A stretch of DNA of 43,229 nucleotides from Oceanicaulis sp. (GCA_028280165.1 JANQMI010000234.1:1-43229), one strand, 5' to 3'; counted from the stretch's first letter, positions 1 to 8,753 are shown. Numbers and translations: made by a program. The notes: generated by a model from the letters alone, not told the origin.

Positions 1-5
1 CAAAG

Positions 6-82
6 GCGCCGGTAGCTCAGCTGGATAGAGCACCAGACTACGAATCTGGGGGTCGGGGGTTCGAATCCTCCCCGGCGCGCCA
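6..82 (+). tRNA. tRNA-Arg (anticodon ACG)
   Basis: The cloverleaf folds cleanly. The 7-bp acceptor stem is GCGCCGG (6-12) with CCGGCGC (72-78), followed by discriminator G79 and an encoded CCA (80-82). The anticodon stem is CCAGA/TCTGG (33-37 and 45-49) around loop CTACGAA, so the anticodon is ACG (40-42), read as inosine-CG for Arg CGU/CGC/CGA. The T arm is GGGGG-TTCGAAT-CCTCC. No terminator is obvious just downstream. The tRNA lies about 450 bp ahead of the Rhs accessory region, but I see no integrase and no repeat of its 3' end. Confidence 0.97.
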
Positions 83-531
83 TTCTTTCCTGATCTTCAC
101 TCCCATCCGTTCGTACGGGCGCGATATTAGCCCTCTCAGCCGTCATCGACCGCTCGAGACCGTCGCTAAGCGCGATCCACCTCGGGAGAACGATGTCCTC
201 CCCTGCTTGCGGGGGCTTGGGCCGTGAAACGGACCAAGGGCTGCGAAGCGGATGGAGGGGGCATTGAGCGGTTCGAGACTGGTCCGCAGAGGCGTGCCAC
301 TTCTTCAAAACACTCAAACCCATCCGAGTTTTCGCACCTCGACAAAGCTGCGGACGGCTGTTCGCGTTTTGGCGGCAGCTTCGCTGTGACCTTAAACCCG
401 ATCACCCAGGCGACGCCGCGAAATCATAAGTTTATTCCATAAGGAAATATCGCGCTGCGGCATTATTTCACTTGCCCATAAGTGGCGATTATGGATTCGT
501 CATAGGCGATTTTCTAGTGTGAACTCTCCCC
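83..531. other. intergenic stretch between tRNA-Arg and rhs
   Basis: This 449-bp stretch holds no convincing gene. Two short overlapping frames on opposite strands (166-405 and 224-442) have no recognisable product or ribosome site. A small GC-rich hairpin can form at 200-214 (CCCC / GGGG). The last 100 bases turn AT-rich and probably hold the promoter of the rhs gene, but no clear -35/-10 pair or Shine-Dalgarno can be assigned. Confidence 0.4.
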
Positions 532-3500
532 ATGGGTGCGGCAATGATGACGCCTCTTCGCCTTTTCTCCGCCATCGCTATCAGCCTGGTGCTTGCCTCG
601 CTTGCGGATGCGCAGCGTATCAATGCCATGGCCCGTTTTGGAAGCGATGGGACCAAAGGCTGGTCTGATGGTTTTGGCGGCTTCCACGAAAGCCCGGGTC
701 AAGCCTGTGCAGCCCAATGGGCTGGCGTTGGCATGAATAGCTTTCCGGGAGGTTTGCTTCTGCCCCCGACACCGCGGACTCCGGTCAGTCATAATCCAGT
801 TCCAACGTACAACTGCAACTGGAGAAGCTTCCAATACATCTGTGGCGATCTGGGTGGGAGCATCAATTATTGTGGGACAATCCTGCCATCGACCACCTCG
901 CTCACCTGCGAACTTGGATATACCTTCTCGCCGGTAGGCTATTGCGTCCCCGTTGATCAGCTCATCCCGGAGAGAGCGGAATGCTCCAGCAATAATGGTG
1001 CGGCGCTGAACCCGTCGGTGGGGAACCCCATCATTCTTGGGACCGGGGCGAAGACCTATCACGCGGTCGATTTTGCGACGGACGATGGTCTCTTCGTGAT
1101 TGCCAGGCATTACAGAAGCCTGCCGATCGGGCGATCACGTGCCTATCAATACACCCCGCTCGGGCTGCCGAAAGCCTGGGCCTTTAACTTTGCTTATGAG
1201 CTTCACCTGCTTCCCTTCAGCGGGTCGCCCAGCAGCCCAACCGCGCGCTTGGCGATCGTCTCACCCCAGGGATATGCCTACGATTTTCGCCTCACCTCGA
1301 CGGGGGAATGGGAGCCGTGGACGACCAGCGGGTCCTCGTATGATGCGGTGGGGGTTGAGCTGGAATTTGTCGGGGCTCTGCCGGCGGATCTGAGTGATGT
1401 CCATGACTCCGTCAGCACATGGCGCTTCACGGACGAGCAAGGCAAAACGGTGACGTTCGACACCTTCCCGCTGCCCAACACAACTGATTACCGAGTCGCC
1501 AGGCCCACCTCGATCGAGCGTCAATCAGGCTATACATGGACGCTGGCCTATAACGCCGACGATACACTCGCTTCGATCACCGATAGCTTTGGACGCCAGG
1601 CGACCTTTGCGTGGAATTATTATTACCTGGTCAGCGGATCGCTCTCTTACGCAGAGCCTGAGCCTGAAGCGGTTTCCGAGATTACCTTCCCCGATGGAAC
1701 CGGTGTCGAATACGCCTACGATCCCGCCGCGTCCACAAGTGCGCCTTCAACAACGACCATTGAGCGCCTGGTTGGCGTTGAGCGGGTGGACGCCCTCGGC
1801 GCGGTCATCGATTCAACCACATATCACTATGAGGATGTGCGCTTTGGGTGGCATCTGACAGGCGTGACCGGCCATCGAAATCAGCGCGTTGCGACCTATG
1901 CTTACGATGGCGAAGGGCGCGCAATTTCAACCGAAGGGGCTGCGGGCGAGAACCGGTTTACCGTTGCGTATTCGACGACCGCGTCGGGCGTGCGCCGGCG
2001 GGTGGTCAATCCTCTGGGCAAAGCGTCCAACTTCGATTTCGACCAATTCGGGACCGGAGCCAATGATTTGCGCCTGGTGGGCGTGGACGGCGAAGCCAGC
2101 ACCAATTGTCCGGCAAGCTCCACATCGATGACCTATGCCTCCAACGGCCTGCTGGCGACCACAGTCGATGCCGAGGCACGCACCACAAGCTATACGCGTG
2201 ATGTGGCCGGACGGCCGACCCAGATTGTGGAAGCCTTTGGGACGCCCCTTGCGCGGACAACCGATATCACCTGGCACTCGACCCACAACGCGCCGACTCG
2301 CATCGAGACGGCGGAGCTGAGAACAGATTTCACCTATGATATACAAGGCCGTCTGGATCAGGTCAGCCTGGTCGATCAGACTGCCCACACCACGCCTTAT
2401 GTCACGGCGGGCCGCGTACGGACTTGGGACTACTCCTACAACACCGCAGGGCTGGTGACGGCGATCGACGGCCCGCTAACCGGTGCTGGTGACACGGTGG
2501 CCTACACCTATGATGCGTCCGGCTATTTGGCGACGGTCACCAACCAGGTTGGACATGTCACGACCATCACATCGGTAGACGGCCGCGGTGCGCCCCTGTC
2601 CATGACCGATCCGAACGGGGTGATCACCACCTTCGCCTATGATGCCATGGGCCGGGTAGAGGAGGTTATTATTGATCCTGGTCCCGCCCAGTCGCGATAC
2701 CAACTGACCTATACGCTGGCGGGCGATATCGAGCGGCTGACCGCGCCGGGCGGGGCCTGGATCGACTATGGCTATGACGCCAATCGCCGGGTCGTCAGCG
2801 CGACCAATGATCGAGGCGAGGTGGTGCGCTACACCTATAACGCGGCCAGCGGGGTCACCTCGGTCGAGATCGAAGACAGCTTGGCTGCAACGCTCTTCTT
2901 GCGCAGCTTTGAGTTCGACGAGCTTGGCCGCGTGATTGAATCGATCGGGGCTGGCGCGCAGTCGACCGGGTTCGGCTATGACAAAGTCAGCAATCTGGTG
3001 ACGGTGAATGATGGGCGCAGTCAAACCTTTACTGCCGCGTTCGATGCCTTGGATCGCGTCATCACAGACACCAATCCAGATTTGCAAACCCAGTCCTTTG
3101 AGTATGACAGCGCGAACAATCTGACCCGGTTCGAAGATGCACGCACCATCGTCACGACCCGCAAAGTGGATGGCTTTGGCCATGTGATCGAAGAAAACAG
3201 CCCGGATCGCGGCCTTCGCACCTATTGGTATGATGCGGCCGGTCGCCTGATCCGCGCGCGCGATGGGGGCCTGGTGGAGCGCGAATTCACCTATGATGAT
3301 GCGGGCCGCCAGCTCACCATGACCTTCGCTTCAGCGCCGGCGGAAAATGTCACACTCTCCTATGACGATATTTCGGGCGGGAATGTAGGTCTGGGGCGTC
3401 TGACCCGGGTGGACGATCAGACCGGCTCGACCACCTTCCGCTACGATGCGCAAGGCCGGCCCGTCCAGCGGGTTAAGACGATCGGTGCCAACAGCTATAT

Positions 3501-5289
3501 GACGGATTATCAATATGACGCCAACGGCGCGCAGACCCGTCTGACGCTGCCGTCTGGGCGCGAGGTCTTCTACGATCGCGCCAGCGATGGGCGCCTCACC
3601 GGCATTCGCATGCGGCCTGGATCCAGTGGCACACCCACCCCAGTGGTCTCCAACCTGGTCTGGCGCGCCGGCTCCGGCCTGACCCAGATGGATTATGCCA
3701 ATGGGCAGTCTCTCACGCGCAGCTATGACAATAACGGCTGGCTGACCGATATCATTGTGGACAATGGCGGCCCGGCAATCCTGGATTTGTCCTTCACCCG
3801 CGATGGCACGGGGGCCTTGACCTATCAGTCCGATCTGCTGATTCCCGATCGGCGATCGGCCGGGTTTGGCTATACGAATTCGGGGCGTCTGGATTGGGCG
3901 AACGGGCCTTGGGGCGATCGCGGCTTCACCTATGACGCCAATGGAAATCGAACTGAAACGCGGATCGTTGTCGGCGGTGGCCCCGCGGATTTTGAATTCG
4001 CCATCGTCGACACCACGACCAACCGGGTTGATGAGGTGCGCGATACGGGCTGGGCGTTGATCCGCGAGTTTTTCTACGGGGCCAATGGCGAATTGGTGCG
4101 CGAAGACCGCGGTGCGGACACGTATCGCTATTTCTACAACACTTCGGGCCGCCTGGTTCAGGTGGAGCTGAACGGCGTCGCCGTGGGAGATTACGGCTAT
4201 GACGCGTTTGGCCATCGGGTCTGGCGCGACGTCAATGGCGGGGCAACAGCCTCCCTGGACTATGTCTTTGACGGGATGGGCCGATTATTGTCCTTGCACG
4301 AGGCGTCCACCGGTGCCGTGGCGCGGGAATATATCTGGCTGGGCTATGACCTGGTGGCGATCGTAGATTATTCCGGCCCCCTGCCGGAGACCTATTATGT
4401 CCATACCGGTCAAGTGCATGAGGTGCTGGCCGTCACCGACGCGACCGGTGCGACGGTGCTGGAATCCTATATGCAGCCCTATGGCCTGCAAGGCATTCTG
4501 TCCGGGGCCTATTCCCTGGACCTGCGCCTGCCAGGCCAATGGGCGCAATCAGAGACCGGCGGTCTCTATCAGAACTGGTTCCGAGATTACGACCCGCAGC
4601 TGGGCCGCTATGTCCAGACCGATCCGCTGGGCCTGGCCGCCGGGCCAAATGTCTACGCCTATGTCGGTGCCAACCCGCTCAACGCGATCGATCCGACTGG
4701 GTTGGACTGCGTTGCGACTGGAAACACGGTCCATTGTAACCATCCTGACTCAGATGTTCCGAATGTCTCGTTTCCTAGACCGGACAACTGGCCCGACAGA
4801 ATCAGCCCGGACGACCAGCCCTTACGCTATCATGGCTACGACTACCCTTACCCCTGGCCGGGCAACGGAGGTGCGGCCGCGGCAGCCATGATCGAAGGAG
4901 CTGCGATTGGTAATCCGACGCCTGGTCGTGAAGATGATCCGGCAACATCCTCAGGTACATGGAACGATGTCGGTCGCATCGCGTTTCAATGCTACAATCC
5001 AGTCATGAGTTACGTCATGCCAAATCCGCGTGATCCGAGTCGATTGATGATTGTGAATGTTACGCTTCCAGGCCACGAACTCTTTCCCGGATACATTGTT
5101 CAATTTGTTGATGTTGATCCGCTGACGGGTGGAACCACGTTGCATGTCGCTGGAGAGGGCGCACACATCAACCAAAGCAACTATAACTTCATTGCGAGGT
5201 ATATGGAGAGAGGCATTTGGATGACGCAGCGTAACCAATACTGGGGCGCTACATATAATCAGCACGAGGGATACGGTGCACCTCAATGA
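532..5289 (+). CDS. secreted Rhs/YD-repeat protein with variable C-terminal tip
   Basis: A 1585-residue Rhs-family protein. An N-terminal Sec signal peptide is visible (hydrophobic run ending ASLADA, about residues 8-27; a start at ATG 544 would also work). A Cys-rich N-terminal part follows, then a DUF6531-like opening near residue 165 (GNPIILGTGAK), and from about 330 to 1340 a long series of YD repeats (GxxxxYxYDxxGRL). The Rhs core signature ends with GRYVQTDPLGL and then DPTGL near residue 1387. After DPTGL comes a tip of about 194 residues with a different composition, where polymorphic toxins normally carry their activity. The tip contains PGHELFPGY and GEGAHINQSN; I cannot assign an enzyme class. 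No PAAR or VgrG domain is visible, so delivery is unclear. The stop overlaps the next gene by ATGA, typical of a toxin and immunity pair. Core identity is certain; toxin function is inferred. Confidence 0.93.
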   Translation: MGAAMMTPLRLFSAIAISLVLASLADAQRINAMARFGSDGTKGWSDGFGGFHESPGQACAAQWAGVGMNSFPGGLLLPPTPRTPVSHNPVPTYNCNWRSFQYICGDLGGSINYCGTILPSTTSLTCELGYTFSPVGYCVPVDQLIPERAECSSNNGAALNPSVGNPIILGTGAKTYHAVDFATDDGLFVIARHYRSLPIGRSRAYQYTPLGLPKAWAFNFAYELHLLPFSGSPSSPTARLAIVSPQGYAYDFRLTSTGEWEPWTTSGSSYDAVGVELEFVGALPADLSDVHDSVSTWRFTDEQGKTVTFDTFPLPNTTDYRVARPTSIERQSGYTWTLAYNADDTLASITDSFGRQATFAWNYYYLVSGSLSYAEPEPEAVSEITFPDGTGVEYAYDPAASTSAPSTTTIERLVGVERVDALGAVIDSTTYHYEDVRFGWHLTGVTGHRNQRVATYAYDGEGRAISTEGAAGENRFTVAYSTTASGVRRRVVNPLGKASNFDFDQFGTGANDLRLVGVDGEASTNCPASSTSMTYASNGLLATTVDAEARTTSYTRDVAGRPTQIVEAFGTPLARTTDITWHSTHNAPTRIETAELRTDFTYDIQGRLDQVSLVDQTAHTTPYVTAGRVRTWDYSYNTAGLVTAIDGPLTGAGDTVAYTYDASGYLATVTNQVGHVTTITSVDGRGAPLSMTDPNGVITTFAYDAMGRVEEVIIDPGPAQSRYQLTYTLAGDIERLTAPGGAWIDYGYDANRRVVSATNDRGEVVRYTYNAASGVTSVEIEDSLAATLFLRSFEFDELGRVIESIGAGAQSTGFGYDKVSNLVTVNDGRSQTFTAAFDALDRVITDTNPDLQTQSFEYDSANNLTRFEDARTIVTTRKVDGFGHVIEENSPDRGLRTYWYDAAGRLIRARDGGLVEREFTYDDAGRQLTMTFASAPAENVTLSYDDISGGNVGLGRLTRVDDQTGSTTFRYDAQGRPVQRVKTIGANSYMTDYQYDANGAQTRLTLPSGREVFYDRASDGRLTGIRMRPGSSGTPTPVVSNLVWRAGSGLTQMDYANGQSLTRSYDNNGWLTDIIVDNGGPAILDLSFTRDGTGALTYQSDLLIPDRRSAGFGYTNSGRLDWANGPWGDRGFTYDANGNRTETRIVVGGGPADFEFAIVDTTTNRVDEVRDTGWALIREFFYGANGELVREDRGADTYRYFYNTSGRLVQVELNGVAVGDYGYDAFGHRVWRDVNGGATASLDYVFDGMGRLLSLHEASTGAVAREYIWLGYDLVAIVDYSGPLPETYYVHTGQVHEVLAVTDATGATVLESYMQPYGLQGILSGAYSLDLRLPGQWAQSETGGLYQNWFRDYDPQLGRYVQTDPLGLAAGPNVYAYVGANPLNAIDPTGLDCVATGNTVHCNHPDSDVPNVSFPRPDNWPDRISPDDQPLRYHGYDYPYPWPGNGGAAAAAMIEGAAIGNPTPGREDDPATSSGTWNDVGRIAFQCYNPVMSYVMPNPRDPSRLMIVNVTLPGHELFPGYIVQFVDVDPLTGGTTLHVAGEGAHINQSNYNFIARYMERGIWMTQRNQYWGATYNQHEGYGAPQ

Positions 5290-5687
5290 TTATATTTAGA
5301 TATATTTGTGGATTTTTTATATCAATAATATTTGTATTATTGTATTCATATACGTATTCATATGTTGAGTATTTTTATGTGATTGTTGGAGCTGTTTTAT
5401 CAATATCTTGTATAATGTTTACATATTTTTGGGGAATGACGGGAACATTCAACAAAAAATCAATTTTTTATAGCTTATTATCAGTATTCGTGCTAGTATT
5501 GATTTCTATTTTGTTCCAATTTTCAGATGATTGGATGCTATTCAATCTAGAGTATTTGATAATACTATTCACGTTAGAATATATTCTGAATGTGTTGGCG
5601 ACGTTGGTTTTGATGTACATCGTCTTTTTGATTGCGATTATCACAATACCCAATCGGCATAATGCTAGATATTCACATGATATTTAG
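5286..5687 (+). CDS. AT-rich membrane protein, candidate Rhs immunity
   Basis: A 133-residue, very hydrophobic protein with about four predicted membrane segments (near residues 5-25, 30-50, 60-80 and 90-120) and a short polar C-terminus (NRHNARYSHDI). Its ATG overlaps the rhs stop codon (ATGA), so translation is probably coupled. Base composition is strikingly AT-rich with AT-ending codons, unlike the rhs core and the rest of the window, which points to recent acquisition together with the tip. Position directly behind a toxin tip is what is expected of an immunity gene. I recognise no named family, and a membrane immunity protein would suggest a toxin acting at or across the inner membrane. 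Immunity is inferred from context only. Confidence 0.7.
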   Translation: MIIFRYICGFFISIIFVLLYSYTYSYVEYFYVIVGAVLSISCIMFTYFWGMTGTFNKKSIFYSLLSVFVLVLISILFQFSDDWMLFNLEYLIILFTLEYILNVLATLVLMYIVFLIAIITIPNRHNARYSHDI

Positions 5688-5904
5688 GATAAGAAATGAT
5701 TATGGTGGTATTTATATAGCTCTAATTGTGCAGATTTTGCCCTATACATGACATATGTTGGGGGTGGCGGGTCTTTCTGCTGTGGCCGCCATAGTCCGTT
5801 ATCGCCCATCCCAAATAGGAGCGTGCGATCGTTGATGGGGCCAGATTTTGATCTTCGTAATGACACCGACTTGGGCCAGGTGGCCGATCGCATTCGAGAC
5901 GCTT

Positions 5905-6399
5905 ATGCCCGGCGTTAGACGAACAGCCCTTATGGCGCTCGGATTGTGGGTTGCAGCCTGCAGTGAAAACGCTGTTGAGGATACAGAGCCAGAGCGTCCC
6001 GCCAGTCTGCCTGAAAGTGCAGAATGGCGAGGCGGGCTTGATGGCGGTGATTGGGTGAGCTGCGAAGCCGTCGATGGGGGCCTGCGCTGCAGCCTTTATT
6101 GGCAAACCGGAGAGATTTACGGGCAGGTTGACTATGATATCTGTCTAAACGGCAGTCTGGAGAGCCTTCACGGTTACGGATTCGCGAATATGCTTTCGGT
6201 GGAAGCTGTGAGCCCTCCCATTGTCTTGGTTCCAACACAACCGCCGACGCTGTATCGGGACGGGCAGATAAGCCCTACTCTAACCGAAGAGGCGCGCCGG
6301 GATTGGGATTCACCGAGTGACTGGCAGTTGCGCCAACTTCAACCTTGCGAAAACCGCCTGTTGTTGGACAGCGCGACACCGAACTCGGGGCCTGACTAG
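5905..6399 (+). CDS. orphan lipoprotein, WRGGxDGG family (copy 1)
   Basis: A predicted 164-residue lipoprotein. I start it at ATG 5905 because this gives a compact signal peptide (MPGVRRTALMALGLWVAAC) with lipobox VAAC; the frame is open further upstream (TTG 5848, ATG 5860). The mature part contains EWRGGLDGGDWVSC and, later, VLVPTQP...SPTLT. The same motifs in the same order occur in the lipoprotein at 8252-8737, so the two are paralogues. Four or five cysteines in the mature part suggest disulphides in the periplasm. The gene lies behind the Rhs pair and just before an Rhs-core relic, so it may be an immunity gene left by an earlier tip. Function unknown. Confidence 0.65.
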   Translation: MPGVRRTALMALGLWVAACSENAVEDTEPERPASLPESAEWRGGLDGGDWVSCEAVDGGLRCSLYWQTGEIYGQVDYDICLNGSLESLHGYGFANMLSVEAVSPPIVLVPTQPPTLYRDGQISPTLTEEARRDWDSPSDWQLRQLQPCENRLLLDSATPNSGPD

Positions 6400-6420
6400 T
6401 GATACTCGGCTGAAGGACTA

Positions 6421-6465
6421 AGCCTGCCGGGCCAAAAGGCGCAATCAGAGATTGGCGGTGTCTAG
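6421..6465 (+). pseudogene. relic of Rhs core coding sequence
   Basis: In one frame this reads SLPGQKAQSEIGGV and then a stop. It matches the Rhs core of the intact gene upstream (RLPGQWAQSETGGL). At DNA level 6423-6464 matches 4527-4568 at 36 of 42 positions without gaps. Similarity stops at both ends. This is what remains when a downstream Rhs core/tip cassette is displaced and decays. The relic overlaps the 5' end of the next lipoprotein frame. Confidence 0.7.
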
Positions 6466-7039
6466 AGTGTCTGCATTCATCCCCTTCCTGGCTGCCGTGT
6501 TGGCGGCGTGTCATGGTTCGAATGACCCTCAGGCGGCTGATGGCCGGCTTGAAGATGGGGCTCAGGGTTCAGATCATCCGTGCCGTGCAGACGATGCGCA
6601 GTCCCTCGGCGAGGAGCGGGCCCTGATGGCGCTTTCGACCGGTGAGGTCGTTGAGCTAAGCCTTGTTTATGCGTGCCTCGACACCCAAACCTATCCTCGG
6701 ATGACGGGATCGCATTGGACGGGTGTGCCCGCCCGATTTGAGGCTGCAGCGCAATACGCCTTCATTGACGCGCTGTCCTTTACGGTCGATGGCGACGGTG
6801 CGGACATCCCTGTGTCCGCATTTGGAGATCTTATTTCGACTTCGGGGTTCGCCATCACGTTGGAGGAGGCTGACATCGGTGTCATTGCGCATCTGCGCGG
6901 CAGCGGCAGTGCATTGGGCGGCTGGACAGCTCAGCTTCGGTTCGAAGGTGTTTGGCTCGTCGAACGCTATGTGACCAGCACGAACTTCCCGGATGAGTCC
7001 TTTGAGCGGACCCAATACGGAGCTCCGACATTCAACTAG
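6452..7039 (+). CDS. hypothetical lipoprotein
   Basis: A 195-residue frame with an N-terminal hydrophobic stretch ending in lipobox LAAC (VSAFIPFLAAVLAAC), so probably a lipoprotein. The start is uncertain: the longest form uses TTG 6452, and GTG 6458 or GTG 6467 are alternatives; none has a good ribosome site. The mature part has no motif I recognise; it carries a few cysteines and beta-rich sequence such as YAFIDALSFTVDGDGAD. The 5' end lies on the Rhs-core relic, as though the open frame had been fused to it during cassette replacement. It may be an orphan immunity or tip-associated protein; that is inference. Confidence 0.55.
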   Translation: MAVSRVSAFIPFLAAVLAACHGSNDPQAADGRLEDGAQGSDHPCRADDAQSLGEERALMALSTGEVVELSLVYACLDTQTYPRMTGSHWTGVPARFEAAAQYAFIDALSFTVDGDGADIPVSAFGDLISTSGFAITLEEADIGVIAHLRGSGSALGGWTAQLRFEGVWLVERYVTSTNFPDESFERTQYGAPTFN

Positions 7040-7099
7040 GCCTTACCGAAGGCATGAGCCCACCTCGGAGATGGTCCGCGATTTCTGTAGGAGTGGCAC

Positions 7100-7516
7100 A
7101 TGCAATGGAAACTGGCCGAACCGGTGGTTAGAGCAATTGGATCCCTAGCCGCTTGGGTCGGCGCTTTAGCGGCCGCTCAATATATGCTCGTGGTTTCGGG
7201 ATTTGATGCCGGTATTAATGGATCCATCATCGTTGCGATTATCATGCCGATTTGCAGTGTGATCTGGTCGAGGGCGTTTCTTAGTAATTGGATCGCGCTT
7301 GCCTCTTCATTGTTAATTGTCGTGCTCTTGGGGCGTATCCATTTCATGATATTCAGTCACAATATAGAAAGGGTTGCTAGCGACGAGGCCATGATGAATA
7401 TTGGCTTAACCCGTGGATTTTATGATTTTTTGTTTACATATATATCGCCTTTAATTCTAATCTTAATTTGGGCTTGTATCGTGCTCTTCGATTTGTTCAG
7501 GCGGGGTGCCAAATGA
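7100..7516 (+). CDS. hypothetical multi-pass membrane protein
   Basis: A 138-residue protein with about four hydrophobic segments (residues 13-35, 38-55, 60-82 and 108-130). The start at ATG 7100 is supported by TAGGAG (7088-7093). The first 20 residues (MQWKLAEPVVRAIGSLAAW) closely match the first 20 of the lipoprotein at 8252 (MQWKRGKPVVKAIGFLAVW), although the rest of the two proteins is unrelated; about 47 of the first 58 bases agree. The later part of the gene is AT-richer than its surroundings. Family unknown; it may be an orphan immunity protein. Confidence 0.6.
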   Translation: MQWKLAEPVVRAIGSLAAWVGALAAAQYMLVVSGFDAGINGSIIVAIIMPICSVIWSRAFLSNWIALASSLLIVVLLGRIHFMIFSHNIERVASDEAMMNIGLTRGFYDFLFTYISPLILILIWACIVLFDLFRRGAK

Positions 7517-7617
7517 AATGCCAAAAAAGCCGGCCATTTCTACTACTTGGGCGAGGATTCGGCGGGAGTGAGCCGAAGGGATGCCTTGGCACAACGCCTT
7601 TATAATCTGGGCTTGCA

Positions 7618-7917
7618 ATGAACTTGCTGGGGCGGACCGTATTCTGGATTTTGGTCGGCGTTTGTAACGCCGGCGTCACCGCTCCATTCCTGGTGACAGG
7701 TTATGCGATGGTTCAGCCGGCCGCCGACTGGGGTGACTTACTTGTCTTCGCGCAAATCTCGTGGGGATTATGCCTGTTGTTCAGCGTCGCCTTTTTGTGC
7801 GTCTGGATATTCACCTTGCGGCGTGGCGTGCTTTTGACCTTTTTGAGTTATGTCGCAACTCTTGGATTACTTTGGTGGGGCGTTGCATTCGCGTCCCTGG
7901 TGCTTTGGCCGCCATAA
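7618..7917 (+). CDS. small hypothetical membrane protein
   Basis: A 99-residue protein made of about three hydrophobic segments (residues 8-30, 38-62 and 70-95) with a short basic loop TLRRG between the second and third. No strong ribosome site precedes ATG 7618. It sits in the row of short genes behind rhs. No family recognised. Size, topology and position are like those of membrane immunity proteins, but nothing in the sequence proves it. Confidence 0.5.
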   Translation: MNLLGRTVFWILVGVCNAGVTAPFLVTGYAMVQPAADWGDLLVFAQISWGLCLLFSVAFLCVWIFTLRRGVLLTFLSYVATLGLLWWGVAFASLVLWPP

Positions 7918-7991
7918 AACCCCGAGCGATTGGCCAGATGCGAAGCCAACCCGGCAGCGCGCCTTTGGTCTTCGTTTCGGAGGGTTGAGAG

Positions 7992-8225
7992 TTGTCGACC
8001 TTTGCGTGGAGCTGGCTTTTGAAAAAGCGATCACATGTCCTTTGGATCTGCGTCCTCATCGCTTCATGTGCGCCGAATGAGGTGTGCAATGATCGTGGTG
8101 GCATGTGGGATGAAGCCACGCAGGATTGCTGGTGTGAGCGTCAGGAGGTGGCGGACTTCCATGGAGCGACGGAGGCCGAAAAAGTCGCGGCTTGTCGGGA
8201 GCACTACGCCGTGTCAGGCAAATAG
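7992..8225 (+). CDS. small Cys-rich lipoprotein
   Basis: A 77-residue frame starting at TTG 7992. A basic N-terminus (LLKKRSH) is followed by a short hydrophobic run and lipobox IASC, so it is a probable lipoprotein with a mature part of about 50 residues. The mature part has CNDRGGMWDEATQDCWC, a compact Cys pattern seen in many small proteobacterial envelope proteins (from memory, no named family). The start codon and gene status are less certain than for its neighbours. Confidence 0.45.
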   Translation: MSTFAWSWLLKKRSHVLWICVLIASCAPNEVCNDRGGMWDEATQDCWCERQEVADFHGATEAEKVAACREHYAVSGK

Positions 8226-8251
8226 ATCCACGGGCGAATGTTGGTTGGAAC

Positions 8252-8737
8252 ATGCAATGGAAACGGGGCAAACCGGTGGTTAAAGCCATAGGATTCTTAG
8301 CCGTCTGGCTTCTCGCATTCGCGGTTCTGGGGTGTGGGGCACCGGTCTCAGGCGCTGACCCGGAGCGGCCTTCAAGCGTCCCCATGGATGCTGTCTGGCG
8401 CGGCGGCATGGATGGCGGACATTGGATCGCCTGTTCGCTGACTTCTCCCACTCGGCTTGAGTGTGACACCTATCGGCAGACGGGGCCTTTATACTCCCGC
8501 TTTGAATACAAGCTCTGTGTCGTTGACGGCGTGTCTGAAATTCCTGGATACGAGCTTGGCTATCGCGGCGGTATCGAAGCGAACGCTGACGCCTTCCAAC
8601 TTGTCCCGACCCAACCTGGGATCTTCTTTTCGGGTGGGGTCGTGGATCAGACATTGACGGCGAAGTCCGCCAGCGAATGGGACCAGACCGAACTTCCGAT
8701 TTGCCTATATGAGGTGGAGTTTCTTGAGGGGCCGTGA
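8252..8737 (+). CDS. orphan lipoprotein, WRGGxDGG family (copy 2)
   Basis: A 161-residue predicted lipoprotein (lipobox VLGC near residue 28). I place the start at ATG 8252 because the N-terminus then matches the start of the gene at 7100; the frame extends upstream to 8192. The mature part has VWRGGMDGGHWIAC and QLVPTQP...DQTLT, matching the lipoprotein at 5905 in order and spacing. Only the signal peptide region differs between the two paralogues: this copy carries the MQWK leader shared with the membrane protein at 7100. That points to recombination between neighbouring genes. Function unknown. Confidence 0.65.
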   Translation: MQWKRGKPVVKAIGFLAVWLLAFAVLGCGAPVSGADPERPSSVPMDAVWRGGMDGGHWIACSLTSPTRLECDTYRQTGPLYSRFEYKLCVVDGVSEIPGYELGYRGGIEANADAFQLVPTQPGIFFSGGVVDQTLTAKSASEWDQTELPICLYEVEFLEGP

Positions 8738-8753
8738 TCCGGATTTGACCCTT

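Noticed and set aside
224-442. Short plus-strand frame ahead of rhs
   Set aside because: No ribosome site, a product without any feature, and an overlapping equally open frame on the other strand.
6-531. tRNA-Arg as an integration site for the Rhs region
   Set aside because: No integrase, and no repeat of the tRNA 3' end found at the far side of the accessory region.
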